The position numbers were made by a program, and so were the translations under genes. From NCBI GenBank assembly GCA_002398875.1, contig DHCC01000015.1:88876-94311 (forward strand): 5,436 nt of DNA, read 5' to 3'. Of the stretch, positions 1 through 5,436 are shown piece after piece. This DNA comes from Bacteroidales bacterium UBA4912 (GTDB taxonomy: Bacteria; Bacteroidota; Bacteroidia; Bacteroidales; Dysgonomonadaceae). Each line of letters starts with the position of its first letter. The first letter of the stretch is position 1. Below the pieces are notes generated by a model. It ran no database searches. It saw only the letters and a program-made list of their open reading frames with translations, and was not told the DNA's origin.

Positions 1-16
1 GAAATATTGAAAAAGT

Positions 17-1444
17 TCACCTAAGTTTTATATTCAACTCCTTTGCTTTTTCAAGCATAAACTGAAATGCAGCATCATGTTCGTTAGGAATAATACCATC
101 CAATATTGCTTCTTTTATAGTTGATTTCAGAATACCTACTTCTCTGCCTTGCTTAATATCAAAGATTTCCATAATTTCGTTTCCATCTATAGGTGGTTGA
201 AAATTTCGGACACGATCTTTTTCTTCTATTTCCCTAAGTTTTCTTCTTACAATAGAGAAGTTATTCATAAACTTTTGAACTTTCACTGGGTTTTTAGAAG
301 TAATGTCAGCTTCACAAAGAGTCATTAAATCATCAATATCATCGCTGGCATCAAAAAGCAACCTACGTACCGCAGAATCAGTAACTACATCCTCTACTAG
401 TTGCATTGGACGCATATGCAGTGACACCATTTTTTGAGTATACTTCATCTTTTCATTCTGAGGAAGTTTCATTCGACGAAAAATTTTAGGTACCATCTTC
501 TCGCCAATATAATTATGGTTATAAAATGTCCAACCAATTTTTGAATCCCATTTTTTAGTTACAGGTTTTGCAATATCATGCAATAAAGCCGACCAACGCA
601 ACCATAGGTTATCTGTTTTCTTTGAAATATTATCTAATACTATTAGTGTGTGGTAAAAATTATCTTTATGCCCCACCCCATCCTTTGTTTCAGCTCCTTT
701 TAAAGCCGTCAGTTCAGGAAAAATGATTTCAAGAAGTCCTGTTTTATCAAGTAATATAAAGCCCATTGATGGCTTTGGTGACATAATAATTTTATTTAAC
801 TCATCCGTCACCCTTTCTCTCGAAACTATCTTAATTCTTTCTTTATTGCGTTCAAGAGCATCAAATGTATCAGGAAATATATCAAATCCGAGCTGTGAAG
901 CAAAGCGTATAGCTCGCATCATTCTTAGTGGGTCATCACTGAAAGTTATATCAGGATCCAATGGAGTTCTAATTATCAACTCTTCCAAATCCTGCATGCC
1001 ATTGAATGGATCAACCAACTCACCATATCTGTTACCATTCAAGCAAAATGCCATAGCATTTATGGTAAAATCGCGTCTCTTTTGATCATCTTCTAGTGTA
1101 CCATCTTCAACAAATGGCTTTCGTGAATCGTGAGTATATGATTCTTTTCTCGCACCAACAAATTCAATATCGTATTTTTTGTATTTTATTTGTGCTGTGC
1201 CGAAAGTTTTAAATACAGTAATCCGAGTGTTTCTCCCTAACTTTTTTGCAACAGCTTCTGCTAGTTCAATTCCCTTACCTACTGTAACAATGTCAATATC
1301 ATTAGATGGTCTATAAAGGAAAAAATCACGCACATAACCACCTATAAGATAACACTCTACCATCATTTCATCAGCAGTCTGTGATATTAACCTAAAAATA
1401 TCCTTATCTAAATTTGATCGTATCTCCTCCTGAGATATGTCCAT
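17..1444 (-). CDS. cca: tRNA nucleotidyltransferase (CCA-adding enzyme / poly(A) polymerase family) with HD domain
   Basis: Cytoplasmic class II nucleotidyltransferase, expected to add or repair the 3'-terminal CCA of tRNAs from CTP and ATP. The 475-residue protein begins with the nucleotidyltransferase head: GGYVRD at residues 35-40, then the metal-binding pair D49-x-D51 and further acidic residues D92/E94. RRDFTINA at 123-130 and DPLRMMRAIRF at 171-181 are the family's tRNA/NTP-binding motifs, followed by ERVTDEL at 210-216. From about residue 255 an HD-type metal phosphohydrolase domain follows, with H265, the H289-D290 pair, H310 and H343. HD-containing family members have a similar length. 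The start is fixed by an in-frame TGA two codons upstream of the ATG; there is no Shine-Dalgarno. It is transcribed divergently from the lipoprotein gene. Its stop lies 16 bases from the window edge, so no terminator can be judged. Sequence alone does not firmly separate CCA-adding from poly(A)-adding activity; CCA addition is the usual role of the single bacterial copy. Confidence 0.95.
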   Translation of the reverse strand: MDISQEEIRSNLDKDIFRLISQTADEMMVECYLIGGYVRDFFLYRPSNDIDIVTVGKGIELAEAVAKKLGRNTRITVFKTFGTAQIKYKKYDIEFVGARKESYTHDSRKPFVEDGTLEDDQKRRDFTINAMAFCLNGNRYGELVDPFNGMQDLEELIIRTPLDPDITFSDDPLRMMRAIRFASQLGFDIFPDTFDALERNKERIKIVSRERVTDELNKIIMSPKPSMGFILLDKTGLLEIIFPELTALKGAETKDGVGHKDNFYHTLIVLDNISKKTDNLWLRWSALLHDIAKPVTKKWDSKIGWTFYNHNYIGEKMVPKIFRRMKLPQNEKMKYTQKMVSLHMRPMQLVEDVVTDSAVRRLLFDASDDIDDLMTLCEADITSKNPVKVQKFMNNFSIVRRKLREIEEKDRVRNFQPPIDGNEIMEIFDIKQGREVGILKSTIKEAILDGIIPNEHDAAFQFMLEKAKELNIKLR

Positions 1445-1474
1445 AATTCACAATTAATTTACTGTTACGAATTG

Positions 1475-1501
1475 CAAAATTACAATAATTGAGCCTTAAA
1501 A
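1475..1501 (-). promoter_or_regulatory. Candidate Bacteroidota promoter for cca
   Basis: On the minus strand, positions 1482 to 1475 read TAATTTTG, a full match to the Bacteroidota -7 element TAnnTTTG. The expected -33 region is only a T-run (1501-1498) with a spacer shorter than the usual 19-21 bases, so that half is weak. A transcript would start near 1468, giving a leader of about 25 bases before the ATG, a normal length in this phylum. The site lies back to back with the promoter candidate of the divergent lipoprotein gene. Confidence 0.5.
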
Positions 1502-1505
1502 CAGC

Positions 1506-1535
1506 TTTTTATGATAAATAAATTTTGTAAGTTTG
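1506..1535 (+). promoter_or_regulatory. Candidate Bacteroidota promoter for the 1560-2381 lipoprotein gene
   Basis: TAAGTTTG at 1528-1535 matches the TAnnTTTG -7 consensus. A T-run at 1506-1510 lies about 17-18 bases upstream, where a TTTG-like -33 element is expected, but it is not a real match. The predicted start near 1542 gives a leader of about 18 bases. Together with the minus-strand candidate this fills the short divergent intergenic region. Confidence 0.45.
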
Positions 1536-1559
1536 TGTAATAGTATAATCATGTAAATA

Positions 1560-2381
1560 ATGCGCTTTCCTAACCATACCATATTTTTAATGCTATTAGC
1601 AGTTCTGGTTTCTTCCTGTTCAGGACGCAACAGAAGCGCTAAAAAATATCTTTCTGAAGCTGAATTAGCCTATATCGAAGGAAACTATTCGTTAGCTAAG
1701 CTGAAGATAGACAGTATAAAAATCCTTTTTCCTAAATCTTTTGATGAGATAAATTCAGGTTTCAATTTGATGCAGGAGGTTCGCATGGCTGAGAATTTAA
1801 GGAACGTACAATATTGTGATTCTATGCTGCATGAAAATTATAGCCAACTTAACGAAATGCTTAATAATTTTGATTTTATTCGTGATGATCGTTATCAGGA
1901 ATTCGGCGAATATTATCCCAAAATTTATCCACATAAAGCTTCATTAAACCGTAACGGCCTTCGTTCAGGTGTCCGGGAAAAAGGATCTTTATTCATAGAA
2001 AGTATCCTCTCAGGATCAGCAATAAAGCATAATCAAATAAGAGCAGTTTCAGATGATGGCAGTTACGCCGAGACAAATATTGTAACTTCTGACGGACTCA
2101 ATTATCGTTTTAATACACTAGAAAAAGCATACGAAATTGTCAGATATAGTGGTAGCGATGAAAATGGAGTTGCACAGTATATCTACACCCATCGTGATAA
2201 ACCAATAACCTTAAAATTTATCGGAAACCGAACAATTTCAACCACTCTATCAAATGATGCCAAACAAGGTGTTTCCCAATCTTTTGAATTATCTAATCTA
2301 TTGTTAAGTATTGAACAACTCAAACTTGAGAAAGAAAAAAGTGAAGTTTTAATTCGCTATCTCGAAAGTAGAAAAGAATAA
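1560..2381 (+). CDS. Predicted lipoprotein of unknown function with helical N-terminal region and C-terminal coiled coil
   Basis: I do not recognise this 273-residue protein as a characterised family. It has a lipoprotein signal: R2, a hydrophobic stretch at 8-18, and a lipobox VSSC with the modified cysteine at C20. The residue after it is serine, followed by glycine and basic residues rather than an acidic cluster, so periplasm-facing anchoring seems likelier than surface export (inference). Residues 27-60 (AKKYLSEAELAYIEGNYSLA and onward) look like one helical hairpin of TPR type. Residues 75-105 are also helical. The middle (about 140-240) is beta-rich, with regularly spaced polar and aromatic residues. 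Residues 245-273 are charged and heptad-like, suggesting a short coiled coil. The ATG at 1560 is the first possible start because an in-frame TAA lies at 1554-1556. No Shine-Dalgarno is present. It ends 58 bases before the riboswitch with no convincing terminator between. Composition resembles its neighbours. Probably a Bacteroidota-restricted envelope protein; a role in B12 uptake is not indicated. Confidence 0.85.
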   Translation: MRFPNHTIFLMLLAVLVSSCSGRNRSAKKYLSEAELAYIEGNYSLAKLKIDSIKILFPKSFDEINSGFNLMQEVRMAENLRNVQYCDSMLHENYSQLNEMLNNFDFIRDDRYQEFGEYYPKIYPHKASLNRNGLRSGVREKGSLFIESILSGSAIKHNQIRAVSDDGSYAETNIVTSDGLNYRFNTLEKAYEIVRYSGSDENGVAQYIYTHRDKPITLKFIGNRTISTTLSNDAKQGVSQSFELSNLLLSIEQLKLEKEKSEVLIRYLESRKE

Positions 2382-2398
2382 TTAAATCACATCCTTTC

Positions 2399-2429
2399 CT
2401 TGTAAACTACTATTAAATTACTAACTTTG
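2399..2429 (+). promoter_or_regulatory. Bacteroidota promoter of the B12 uptake operon
   Basis: CTTG at 2399-2402 and TAACTTTG at 2422-2429 are separated by 19 bases, matching the phylum's TTTG / 19-21 / TAnnTTTG pattern. The predicted transcription start, about seven bases after the -7 element (near 2436), falls just before the first paired base of the cobalamin aptamer at 2440. This agreement between two independent signals makes it the best supported promoter in the window. Confidence 0.75.
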
Positions 2430-2439
2430 CCATCGAAAA

Positions 2440-2619
2440 GTTGGTGTTATCTGTTTCACTAAGGCTTCGAAACAGATAATGAAAAGGGAATCAGGTGAAA
2501 ATCCTGAACAGACCCGCTGCTGTAAGCTCCATTTAAGTGCTGAATACACACCTTTTGCCACTGAACATAATGTTCGGGAAGGCATTCAGACACCGGAGTA
2601 AGTCAGAAGACCTGCCAAC
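2440..2619 (+). promoter_or_regulatory. Cobalamin (B12) riboswitch aptamer
   Basis: The conserved elements appear in family order: AAGGGAA (2484-2490), GGTGAAAATCC (2494-2504), ACAGACCCGCTGCTGT (2508-2523), GCCACTG (2557-2563), GGGAAGGC (2576-2583) and the B12 box AGTCAGAAGACCTGCC (2601-2616). Stems I can draw are: closing GTTGG 2440-2444 with CCAAC 2615-2619; a perfect 11-bp arm 2447-2457 with 2469-2479; TCAGG 2491-2495 with CCTGA 2503-2507; ACAG 2508-2511 with CTGT 2520-2523; CTCC 2527-2530 with GGAG 2595-2598; CTGAAT 2540-2545 with ATTCAG 2584-2589; GAACA 2563-2567 with TGTTC 2571-2575. In this family, binding of adenosylcobalamin or a related cobamide reduces expression of the downstream gene, here a btuB-type receptor. 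The exact cobalamin form recognised cannot be told from this reading. Confidence 0.96.
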
Positions 2620-2639
2620 AGATTCAGATTAAGTTACAT

Positions 2640-2659
2640 TGCTTTCGGGGAATAAAGCA
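2640..2659 (+). promoter_or_regulatory. Kissing-loop hairpin (P13/L13) of the riboswitch
   Basis: TGCTTT (2640-2645) pairs with AAAGCA (2654-2659), leaving the loop CGGGGAAT. The loop bases CGGG (2646-2649) are complementary to CCCG (2513-2516) in the aptamer loop L5 (2512-2519). Cobalamin riboswitches are known to link aptamer and expression platform by an L5-L13 kissing interaction, which this arrangement reproduces in the right order and position. The pairing is read from the sequence; its formation is inferred. Confidence 0.75.
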
Positions 2660-2712
2660 TGAAAACGACACGAAACTCTATTTATTACGTGCTTCTTTTT
2701 CAAAATGCTTTA
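2653..2712 (+). promoter_or_regulatory. Candidate alternative stem of the riboswitch expression platform
   Basis: TAAAGCAT (2653-2660) is perfectly complementary over 8 bp to ATGCTTTA (2705-2712). Its left arm contains the whole 3' strand of the kissing-loop hairpin, so the two structures exclude each other. Its right arm takes the first two bases of the hairpin before the btuB start. I infer that this stem forms without cobalamin and favours translation. The enclosed 44 bases are AU-rich and show no other strong structure. Confidence 0.5.
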
Positions 2713-2729
2713 CCGAAATTAATTCGGTA
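2711..2729 (+). promoter_or_regulatory. Hairpin immediately upstream of the btuB start, candidate translation sequestrator
   Basis: TACCGAA (2711-2717) pairs perfectly with TTCGGTA (2723-2729) across a five-base loop ATTAA, and the ATG follows three bases later at 2733. A ribosome would have to open it to initiate. No U-tract follows, so it is not an intrinsic terminator; a translational switch is the likelier reading. The stem's stability next to the start codon, and its overlap with the alternative stem, suggest it is the cobalamin-bound OFF structure. Confidence 0.55.
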
Positions 2730-2732
2730 CAG

Positions 2733-4763
2733 ATGAATTTGTTAAAACTGAAATTACTTTGTTTATTTACTGCAATAGTGTCAATTAATTGTTTATTGTC
2801 ACAAAATATTGCTGATTCACTTTACTTGCCTGAACTGGTCATTACTGAGAAAACCGGAGATAAGAAAATACGCTCTACTACCCCTTTACAGATTTTGTCT
2901 AATAATACTATACAAAACCTTAATGCATTACAAATTTCTGATGCAGTAAAACATTTTTCAGGTGTAACTGTAAAAGATTATGGAGGAATTGGCGGATTAA
3001 AAACTATATCAGTTCGCGGTTTTAGTGCAAATCACACTGGAATTAATTATAATGGTATTGCGGTGTCAGATGTGCAGTCTGGCCAAATTGACATTGGACG
3101 TTTTTCAATAGAAAACGTTGAAAATATAACTCTTAACAGTGGTCAAAATGACAGAATTTTTCTTCCGGCAAGAGCATTTGCTTCATCTTCCAGCCTAAGC
3201 ATTAATTCAAAAGAGCCTAAATTCGAAAACAACAAAAAGAATAATGGAAAATTCTCGATCAAAGGTGGTTCTTTCGGACTATTTAATCCTTCATTTAATA
3301 CAAACCTAAAATTATCGGATAAGTTTTCAGCATCTTTCAGTAGTGAGTTTACATTGGCAAATGGCAATTATCCATATATCCTTCATTATGGAGATGCCGA
3401 TAGAGACAGTTCTTCAATTGAACAACGCCAAAATAGTGATGTAAAAAATCTCCGATTAGAAACAGGACTTTATGCTGATTTTTCACAAGACACAAAAGGT
3501 TATATTAGTTTATATTACTATCAATCTGAAAGAGGACTACCCGGCGCTACAATTTTCTATAATACCGAAGGATTTTCAAAACAACGTTTGTGGGATAATA
3601 CATTTTTCACACAAGGAAATTTAGAACACACCTTTTCCAGGAAATGGATTATTCAGGTAAATGCAAAATACAACCGAGGATATCTAAAATACCTTGATCC
3701 AACTTATCTAGGTGAAGAAGGAAAGATTGAAGATATCTTTACGCAAAATGAAATATATGGGTCGATTGCTGCTCTCTACAGGGCTTTAGAAAATGTTTCA
3801 TTCTCATTTTCGACTGATATTACAAATGCAAACATGCATTCCAACAGAAGCAATTTTGCTGTACCATCACGTTTAACATCACAGTCGGTAATAGCTGCTA
3901 AGTGGGTAAATGAACATATCATAGCAACTTCTAGTCTTCTTTACACCCAGACCTTTGAGTCGGTCAAAAAAGGAAATGCTGCCATAAACAGAAAAAAACT
4001 AACTCCCCATATAAGTATATCTGCTAAACCTTTCAACGATCTGGACTTAAGATTCAGAGCATTTTATAAGAACAGTTTTCGTCTTCCAACATTCAATGAT
4101 CTATATTATCCTTCAATTGGATATCGTGATCTAAAACCAGAGGATGCAAACCAGTTCAATTTTGGAATAACATACGGCAATTCAAACAGTTCTATTAAAG
4201 ATAATTTATTCAACAACTTAACACTTTCTGCTGATGCTTATCATAACCGTGTAAACAATAAAATTATTGCCTACCCAAGTGGTAATCTGCATCAATGGAC
4301 CATGCTAAATATGGGTAAAGTCCACATTAATGGAATTGATTTTTCAGCTGAAAGTACTATAAATATCACACAAAACAGACCTGTTACACTCGGTGTTTCA
4401 TATTCTTTTCAACAAGCCGTTGACAAAACTAATCCAGATAAGAGTACCTGGAATCATCAGATTCCTTATACCCCACAGCATTCCGGTTCTTCAAGGGCTC
4501 TGTTTCAACTACCATGGTTAAATATAGCTTACACACTGATATGGTCAGGTGATAGGTATACAAACGCTTATAATAGCAAAGAGTTTCGTATTGCAGGTTA
4601 TTTTGACCATTCAGTATCATTATCCAAAGGAATTAAAGTAAAAAACGGCAGTGTAAATTTTAGTCTCGAGGCATTGAATATCGCTGGCAAAAACTATGAG
4701 ATTATACTCAACTACCCTATGCCGGGTCGTTCTTACAGATGGAATATTTCTTATAATTTTTAG
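2733..4763 (+). CDS. btuB: TonB-dependent outer-membrane cobalamin receptor, BtuB type
   Basis: Outer-membrane gated beta-barrel that imports cobalamin using energy passed from the inner membrane by TonB-ExbBD. The 676-residue precursor has a Sec signal peptide (K5, K7, hydrophobic 8-22, likely cut near residue 24). LPELVITE at 32-39 is the probable TonB box. The plug domain (about 45-160) contains the QISDAVKHFSGVTVKDYGG segment and the SVRGF motif (93-97). The barrel follows and includes RLPTFNDLYY (450-459) and LKPED (467-471), typical of the BtuB-like subgroup, ending in an aromatic C-terminal residue (SYNF) as expected for barrel assembly. No N-terminal carboxypeptidase-regulatory-like extension is present, unlike SusC receptors. 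The plug ends in FASSSSLSI (149-157) rather than a glycine-rich GGVINI-like turn. Substrate assignment rests mainly on the B12 riboswitch directly upstream and the BtuG-like gene 26 bp downstream. The ATG at 2733 follows the sequestrator hairpin by three bases and begins a proper signal peptide. Confidence 0.92.
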   Translation: MNLLKLKLLCLFTAIVSINCLLSQNIADSLYLPELVITEKTGDKKIRSTTPLQILSNNTIQNLNALQISDAVKHFSGVTVKDYGGIGGLKTISVRGFSANHTGINYNGIAVSDVQSGQIDIGRFSIENVENITLNSGQNDRIFLPARAFASSSSLSINSKEPKFENNKKNNGKFSIKGGSFGLFNPSFNTNLKLSDKFSASFSSEFTLANGNYPYILHYGDADRDSSSIEQRQNSDVKNLRLETGLYADFSQDTKGYISLYYYQSERGLPGATIFYNTEGFSKQRLWDNTFFTQGNLEHTFSRKWIIQVNAKYNRGYLKYLDPTYLGEEGKIEDIFTQNEIYGSIAALYRALENVSFSFSTDITNANMHSNRSNFAVPSRLTSQSVIAAKWVNEHIIATSSLLYTQTFESVKKGNAAINRKKLTPHISISAKPFNDLDLRFRAFYKNSFRLPTFNDLYYPSIGYRDLKPEDANQFNFGITYGNSNSSIKDNLFNNLTLSADAYHNRVNNKIIAYPSGNLHQWTMLNMGKVHINGIDFSAESTINITQNRPVTLGVSYSFQQAVDKTNPDKSTWNHQIPYTPQHSGSSRALFQLPWLNIAYTLIWSGDRYTNAYNSKEFRIAGYFDHSVSLSKGIKVKNGSVNFSLEALNIAGKNYEIILNYPMPGRSYRWNISYNF

Positions 4764-4789
4764 TACACTAACTCAATAAAAATACAATT

Positions 4790-5436
4790 ATGAACAACAA
4801 ATTTTTATTTCTGACACTTACATTAATCACAACTATTTTATTTTTTTCTTGTTCTGATATTGACAAGCCAATTGAAACTGAACCTACTAACAATAAAACA
4901 TTGTTTATACTTAGCGAAGGTGATTTTTATGGAAACAACAGTACTTTAGCCAAATTTGATATCGAAACAGGTAATGTCATAAAAGAATATTTTCGAGAGG
5001 TAAACAAACGTGGACTAGGTGCCGTAGGTAACGATATGTTGCAATATGGTTCAAAACTATATATAGTAATGAATGTATCAGAAACTATTGAAGTTGTAGA
5101 TGCTGCAACAGGTATTTCAATTCGTCAGATTTCTATGAAATCAGATAATGGAGGAAACAGACAACCTCGTCAGATTGCTGCCCATGGAGGCAAAGTTTAT
5201 ATAACTTCTTATGATGATACAGTCACACGTATTGATACAGTTACTTTTGAGAAGGATGCCATTGTTGAAGTTGGTATGGACCCCGATGGAATTGAAATCA
5301 GCAACAACAAAATTTTTGTAGCAAATTCAGGAGGACTTAACTATTTAAATGGTTATAATAACACCCTCTCAATAATTGATATTACAAATTTTACAGTTGA
5401 AAAGGAAATAGAAGTTGGAGTTAATCCAACCAATCT
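4790..5436 (+). CDS. btuG: BtuG-like surface lipoprotein, YncE-type beta-propeller (partial, 3' end outside window)
   Basis: The first 215 codons are present and the frame is open to the window edge. The signal peptide (K4, hydrophobic 5-19) ends in lipobox FFSC with the lipidated cysteine at C21. The next residues S-D-I-D resemble the acidic lipoprotein export signal that sends Bacteroides lipoproteins to the cell surface. From residue 36 YncE-like propeller blades repeat, each with a KLYI/KVYI/KIFV-type strand followed by a turn and an xIDxxT-type strand: about 36-68, 78-115, 126-163 and 164-210. The known BtuG of Bacteroides is a seven-bladed propeller that binds cobalamin with extreme affinity and caps BtuB, so roughly three blades should lie beyond the edge. 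It starts 26 bp after btuB, with no promoter or terminator in the AT-rich gap, so it is presumably co-transcribed under the riboswitch. Without that context it would only be called a YncE/DUF5074-like lipoprotein. Confidence 0.85.
   Translation, partial: MNNKFLFLTLTLITTILFFSCSDIDKPIETEPTNNKTLFILSEGDFYGNNSTLAKFDIETGNVIKEYFREVNKRGLGAVGNDMLQYGSKLYIVMNVSETIEVVDAATGISIRQISMKSDNGGNRQPRQIAAHGGKVYITSYDDTVTRIDTVTFEKDAIVEVGMDPDGIEISNNKIFVANSGGLNYLNGYNNTLSIIDITNFTVEKEIEVGVNPTN

Noticed and set aside
723..1085. Plus-strand open frame of 120 codons inside the nucleotidyltransferase gene
   Set aside because: It lies fully antisense to strongly conserved cca motifs, and its translation has no recognisable domain. 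It is a shadow of the real gene.
1551..1556. ATG followed directly by TAA before the lipoprotein start, as a start-stop regulatory element
   Set aside because: Such a six-base match is common by chance in this AT-rich sequence and nothing else supports it.
2447..2479. Perfect 11-bp inverted repeat, at first sight an operator or terminator
   Set aside because: It lies in the variable arm of the cobalamin aptamer, between the closing stem and the AAGGGAA element, and has no T-tract. The riboswitch explains it.
2711..2729. Inverted repeat read as an intrinsic terminator or protein operator
   Set aside because: There is no U-run after the stem and it sits downstream of an aptamer directly before the ATG, so an RNA translational element fits better.
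2784..2801. Cysteine at residue 20 of the BtuB signal peptide as a lipobox
   Set aside because: The preceding residues S-I-N do not fit the lipobox consensus, and TonB-dependent receptors are normally cut by signal peptidase I; a cleavage site near residue 24 is more plausible.
3143..3367. Minus-strand open frame of 74 codons inside btuB
   Set aside because: It is antisense to the plug and early barrel of a well-supported receptor, with no promoter or domain.
4429..4620. Minus-strand open frame of 63 codons near the 3' end of btuB
   Set aside because: It is antisense to conserved barrel strands and has no recognisable product.

Overview
The window comes from an AT-rich member of the Bacteroidota, most likely Bacteroidales. 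Three things point there. Both recognisable promoter-like sites upstream of genes carry the TAnnTTTG -7 element typical of that phylum. No start codon has a Shine-Dalgarno sequence. The lipoprotein and TonB-dependent receptor pairing is of the Bacteroides type. No mobile element, tRNA, rRNA or CRISPR array is visible, and the window looks like ordinary chromosome.

Layout. Positions 17-1444 (minus strand) hold a complete HD-domain tRNA nucleotidyltransferase (CCA-adding enzyme / poly(A) polymerase family). A 115-bp divergent intergenic region (1445-1559) carries back-to-back promoter candidates. Positions 1560-2381 (plus) encode a 273-residue lipoprotein of unknown function. Positions 2382-2732 are non-coding: a strong Bacteroidota promoter candidate (2399-2429), a full cobalamin (B12) riboswitch aptamer (2440-2619), and an expression platform running to the next start codon. 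Positions 2733-4763 encode a 676-residue TonB-dependent outer-membrane receptor (BtuB type). After a 26-bp gap, a surface-type lipoprotein with a YncE-like beta-propeller (BtuG type) starts at 4790 and runs off the end of the window.

The right half reads as a B12 uptake operon. The riboswitch would sense intracellular cobalamin and shut down expression when it is plentiful. The BtuG-like lipoprotein would capture cobalamin at the cell surface and pass it to BtuB for TonB-driven import. The known system is well described in Bacteroides. What is worth following up here is the expression platform, where I can draw a kissing-loop hairpin, a mutually exclusive alternative stem and a hairpin ending three bases before the btuB ATG. 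The left half (tRNA 3'-end maturation enzyme and unknown lipoprotein) has no evident functional link to B12.
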